64,000 bases of DNA from JBNRMR01 sp050942895 (GTDB lineage: Bacteria; Bacillota; Clostridia; Christensenellales; UBA1750): assembly GCA_050942895.1 (NCBI GenBank), contig JBMNOE010000001.1, positions 62,001 through 126,000 on the forward strand, written 5' to 3'. Both the position numbers and the translations under genes were made by a program. The notes beneath the pieces are model-generated. The model was not told where the DNA came from. It ran no database searches and saw only the letters and a list, made by a program, of their open reading frames with translations. This document shows positions 61,694-64,000 of this stretch, one piece after another; position 1 is the stretch's first letter, and each line of letters starts with the position of its first letter.

Positions 61694-61946
61694 ATCAACT
61701 GCAAATGAAGTTTCAAAAGAAATCAAAGAGAGTTTGACCTTTGAACAGATGCTCTCCGCTTTGGAGGAAATCGTATCAAAGCTGGAGGCGGGCGGCCTTT
61801 CGCTGGAGGATTCCCTTGCCGCCTATGAGCAGTCGGTCTTATATTCAAAGGAGCTCAGCAGGATGCTGGACGCGGGCGAAAAGCGGATAATGGAGCTTTC
61901 CTCAAAGGGGGCTGAAAAACCCTTCACAGCAGAGGATCTCACATGA
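61683..61946 (+). CDS. xseB: Exodeoxyribonuclease VII small subunit
   Basis: The 87-residue protein is the small helical subunit that binds XseA in multiple copies. The core is clear (LTFEQMLSALEEIVSKLEAG, SLEDSLAAYEQSV). ATG 61683 is preferred over an upstream in-frame codon because GAGG lies before it. It overlaps xseA and, by four bases, ispA. Confidence 0.93.
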   Translation: MSNKSTANEVSKEIKESLTFEQMLSALEEIVSKLEAGGLSLEDSLAAYEQSVLYSKELSRMLDAGEKRIMELSSKGAEKPFTAEDLT

Positions 61947-62818
61947 AACTGAGCGAATACAAGCTGATGATCGACAGAGCGCTGCCATCATTCCTGCCGG
62001 AGCATAAGGGCTACGCGAAGGAGCTGTACGAGGCCATGAGCTACGGCGCTTTGGCCCCGGGAAAAAGGCTGCGGCCGTCTTTGCTGATGCTGGGGGCGGA
62101 GCTTTCAGGCGCAAATTCCCAGCTTGCGCTGCCCTTCGCATGCGCGGTAGAGATGATCCACGCCTATTCGCTGATCCACGACGACCTTCCCTGCATGGAT
62201 GATGACGATCTTCGTCGGGGCAGACCCACCTGCCACAAGGTCTATGGCGAGGCCATCGCCCTGCTGGCCGGAGATGCGCTTCTTTCCCATGCCTTTGAAA
62301 CCATGCTTTCGGTTTCCCTGGGAGCAAATACCGCCCCTGAAATTGAAAGCTGCCTTAAAGCCATGGGCCATATCGCCAAATGCGCAGGGGCCAGCGGCAT
62401 GGTGGCCGGGCAAACAGCCGACATGCTTACCGGCGGTATAAACGAGGAAATTATGCAATATATTCATATAAACAAGACAGGAAAACTTATCGAAGGCGCC
62501 CTCGTCGGGGGGCTTTTGCTGGGTGGTGCAAGCGAAGGGCTCATAAAAGATTTTCAGATATTCGCGGAAAATCTGGGCGTCGCTTTCCAGCTTACCGATG
62601 ACATATTGGACGTAACCGGCGATACCGCAATTCTTGGCAAAAGCGCCGGCTCAGACTCAGCCCAGCAGAAAAAAACCGCTGTCGCCCTTTGGGGGCTGGA
62701 GGGAACAAAAGCCCGGGCTGAAAGCAGCGTTGAGGCTGCAAAAGCCGCCATCGCCGGGTATCAGGGCGCTCAGGAGCTGCTGACTTTGGCCGACAGCCTT
62801 TTGGGCCGCCAATATTGA
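61943..62818 (+). CDS. ispA: Geranyl/farnesyl diphosphate synthase
   Basis: The enzyme condenses isopentenyl diphosphate units to make the C15 isoprenoid precursor. The 291-residue all-helical protein has the first Asp-rich motif DDLPCMDDDDLRRGRPT near residue 80, the second motif LTDDILD near residue 220, and the GKRLRP substrate loop. The small residues before the first motif fit a C15 chain length. It is coupled to xseB, and a dxs-type gene lies downstream, so two isoprenoid genes are close together. Confidence 0.94.
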   Translation: MKLSEYKLMIDRALPSFLPEHKGYAKELYEAMSYGALAPGKRLRPSLLMLGAELSGANSQLALPFACAVEMIHAYSLIHDDLPCMDDDDLRRGRPTCHKVYGEAIALLAGDALLSHAFETMLSVSLGANTAPEIESCLKAMGHIAKCAGASGMVAGQTADMLTGGINEEIMQYIHINKTGKLIEGALVGGLLLGGASEGLIKDFQIFAENLGVAFQLTDDILDVTGDTAILGKSAGSDSAQQKKTAVALWGLEGTKARAESSVEAAKAAIAGYQGAQELLTLADSLLGRQY

Positions 62819-62840
62819 CCTGCAAACAGGGGGAATCCCC

Positions 62841-62869
62841 TTGCAATAAAGCCCTTGTACTGATAGAAT
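62841..62869 (+). promoter_or_regulatory. Promoter upstream of the DUF212 gene
   Basis: TTGCAA and TAGAAT are separated by 17 bp, about 38 bases before the DUF212 start. It could also drive the dxs-type gene. Confidence 0.55.
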
Positions 62870-62907
62870 TAATGAGCCGTTAAAATATTACCTGAAGGGG
62901 TTTGCCG

Positions 62908-63366
62908 GTGAACGAGTTTAAGTACATACTGCAAAACAATATATTGATTACCGCTCTTGTAAGCTGGCTTTCTGCGCAGCTGATCAAGCTGGTGATCAAC
63001 TTCATCCGCGAGGGCGAGCTGGACTGGCGGCTTCTGACATCCCCCGGTGGTATGCCCAGCGGCCACAGCGCGACGGTGATGAGCGTCACCATATCCATAG
63101 GAATCACCCAGGGCTGGAACTCTCCTCTGCTGGCGCTTTCCGCCTCTCTCGCCATGGTAGTAATGTATGATGCTGCAGGCATCAGGCGGGCTGCCGGCGA
63201 ACATGCAGCCACTCTAAACAGATTGATTGACCGCTTTACAAACGGTGAGCCCCACGAACGTATGCTTATATCGCCTGAAGAGTTGAAAGAGATACTGGGG
63301 CATACGCCTTTTCAGGTGATAATGGGTGCCTGCCTTGGCACTCTCGTCGCCATATTGATGAACTGA
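62908..63366 (+). CDS. DUF212 (divergent PAP2-like) membrane protein
   Basis: The 152-residue protein resembles YuiD/DUF212 proteins, a divergent branch of the acid phosphatase/vanadium haloperoxidase superfamily. The phosphatase-like motif PGGMPSGHSATVMS and the later VMYDAAGIRRAAGEHA are visible, with several membrane segments. Activity is unproven. GAAGGGG lies seven bases before GTG 62908, which is preferred over a TTG six bases earlier. Confidence 0.82.
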   Translation: MNEFKYILQNNILITALVSWLSAQLIKLVINFIREGELDWRLLTSPGGMPSGHSATVMSVTISIGITQGWNSPLLALSASLAMVVMYDAAGIRRAAGEHAATLNRLIDRFTNGEPHERMLISPEELKEILGHTPFQVIMGACLGTLVAILMN

Positions 63367-63447
63367 TTTTGCCAAGCGCATATCCATTAAACACCACTAA
63401 AAGAATTTTTAATAAAAGCATCATGAAAAGTTTAAATAGGAAAACGA

Positions 63448-64000
63448 ATGAAATATAATTTGCCATTGGAATCAGCAAGGCGCAAAGAGCTGAAATATAT
63501 GAGCAAGAATGATCTGGAGGCCATCGCCTGTGACATTCGCGACGAGATTCTCATTGCCTGCCAGGATGACGGCGGCCATCTTGCATCAAATCTGGGCGTT
63601 GTCGAGTTGACGCTGGCCCTTCACTCTATCTGCGATTTTGATCAGGACAGCCTCCTCCTCGATGTTGGCCATCAGTGCTACGCCCACAAGCTGCTAACAG
63701 GGCGCAGCCTTAAAAATCTTCGCCACGAGGGCGGCCCAAGCGGATTTCCCACAATGGACGAAGGCGATAGCTTCGGCGCGGGACATGCCGGAACAGCCAT
63801 ATCCGCTGCTTTGGGCATCGCCAGGGCTAACGCGCTCATGGGCTTAAAATCTCGAACGATTGCCATCGTGGGCGACGGCGCTTTGACAAACGGTGAGTGC
63901 TACGAAGCTTTGAACGACGCCGGAAATTCCGATGTCCCTTTGCTGGTTATAATCAATGACAATGAGATGTCCATCGCCAAGAATGTTGGTGCAATGGCGA
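63448..64000 (+). CDS. dxs: 1-deoxy-D-xylulose-5-phosphate synthase or close paralogue, cut by the window end
   Basis: DXS condenses pyruvate and glyceraldehyde 3-phosphate with thiamine diphosphate, the first step of the MEP isoprenoid route. Only the first 184 codons are present. They show GGHLASNLGVVELTLALHS, DVGHQCYAHKLLTGR, the cofactor motif GDGALTNGECYEALNDAG and NDNEMSIAKNVGA. Two features are atypical: the usual GTGHSSTSISAALG reads GAGHAGTAISAALG, and the loop before it is about two residues shorter. It may therefore be a divergent DXS. The ATG has AATAGG upstream. ispA lies nearby. Confidence 0.82.
   Translation, partial: MKYNLPLESARRKELKYMSKNDLEAIACDIRDEILIACQDDGGHLASNLGVVELTLALHSICDFDQDSLLLDVGHQCYAHKLLTGRSLKNLRHEGGPSGFPTMDEGDSFGAGHAGTAISAALGIARANALMGLKSRTIAIVGDGALTNGECYEALNDAGNSDVPLLVIINDNEMSIAKNVGAMA

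Overview
The window reads as a chromosomal segment of a spore-forming, probably uncultivated member of the Clostridia. The evidence is SpoVT and SpoIIP, an Asp23-AmaP-DUF2273 envelope-stress trio, the dgt/dnaG/rpoD order typical of Firmicutes, Gram-positive style lipoproteins and LplABC-type sugar importers, and strong AAGGAG ribosome binding sites. G+C looks to be in the mid-50s percent by eye. No phage, transposase or CRISPR array was found. Genes are dense on both strands.

Layout. 0-3.8 kb: the end of a sugar importer operon (lipoprotein plus two permeases). 4-6.3 kb: an XpaC-like membrane protein and an AT-rich esterase. 6.5-10.2 kb: glycolytic operon pgk-tpiA-gpmI. 10.2-13.8 kb: a repeat block, a YfbR-like nucleotidase, a TPP riboswitch controlling thiT, and pgi. 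14-19.4 kb: a DUF3810 metalloprotein, DUF523, a Cys/Gly-rich protein, a GH4 glycosidase divergent from an AraC regulator, then a five-copy tandem repeat array. 19.4-31.5 kb: spoVT, a PrsA-like lipoprotein, uvrB, murC, pth, mfd, DUF1614 and spoIIP. 31.7-36.4 kb: an ABC-2 exporter, a CPBP protease, two small proteins and a quinone reductase. 36.5-47.7 kb: a minus-strand carbohydrate locus (esterase, (alpha/alpha)6-barrel-like glycosidase, sensor-regulator broken by an amber codon, lipoprotein, two permeases, HpcH aldolase, sialidase-like protein). 48-48.5 kb: five tRNA genes. 48.7-56.5 kb: a TVP38 protein, RNase P RNA, a zinc-ribbon protein, Nif3, trmK, rpoD, dnaG, dgt. 56.9-64 kb: asp23-amaP-DUF2273, nusB, a TsaD paralogue, folD, xseA, xseB, ispA, a DUF212 phosphatase-like protein, and a dxs-type gene cut by the window end.

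The most interesting structure is in the 36.5-47.7 kb locus. Two separate transcription units there carry the same 68-bp upstream element (61 of 68 positions identical). Each copy holds two GAATTTCCG-type boxes exactly 42 bp apart, about four helical turns, which suggests a common operator. The obvious candidate regulator, a membrane-anchored Cache/AraC protein encoded inside the locus, has a single in-frame TAG at codon 461 that separates sensor from DNA-binding domain. TAG ends several unrelated genes in the window, so recoding is unlikely; the gene is either broken or split into two polypeptides.

A second theme is a family of GC-rich palindromic repeats. They occur in most long intergenic gaps, form tandem arrays with periods of 116-125 bp, and in one case supply the C-terminal tail of an AraC regulator. 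Thiamine diphosphate links two parts of the window: thiT uptake is under a TPP riboswitch, and the dxs-type enzyme would use the cofactor.
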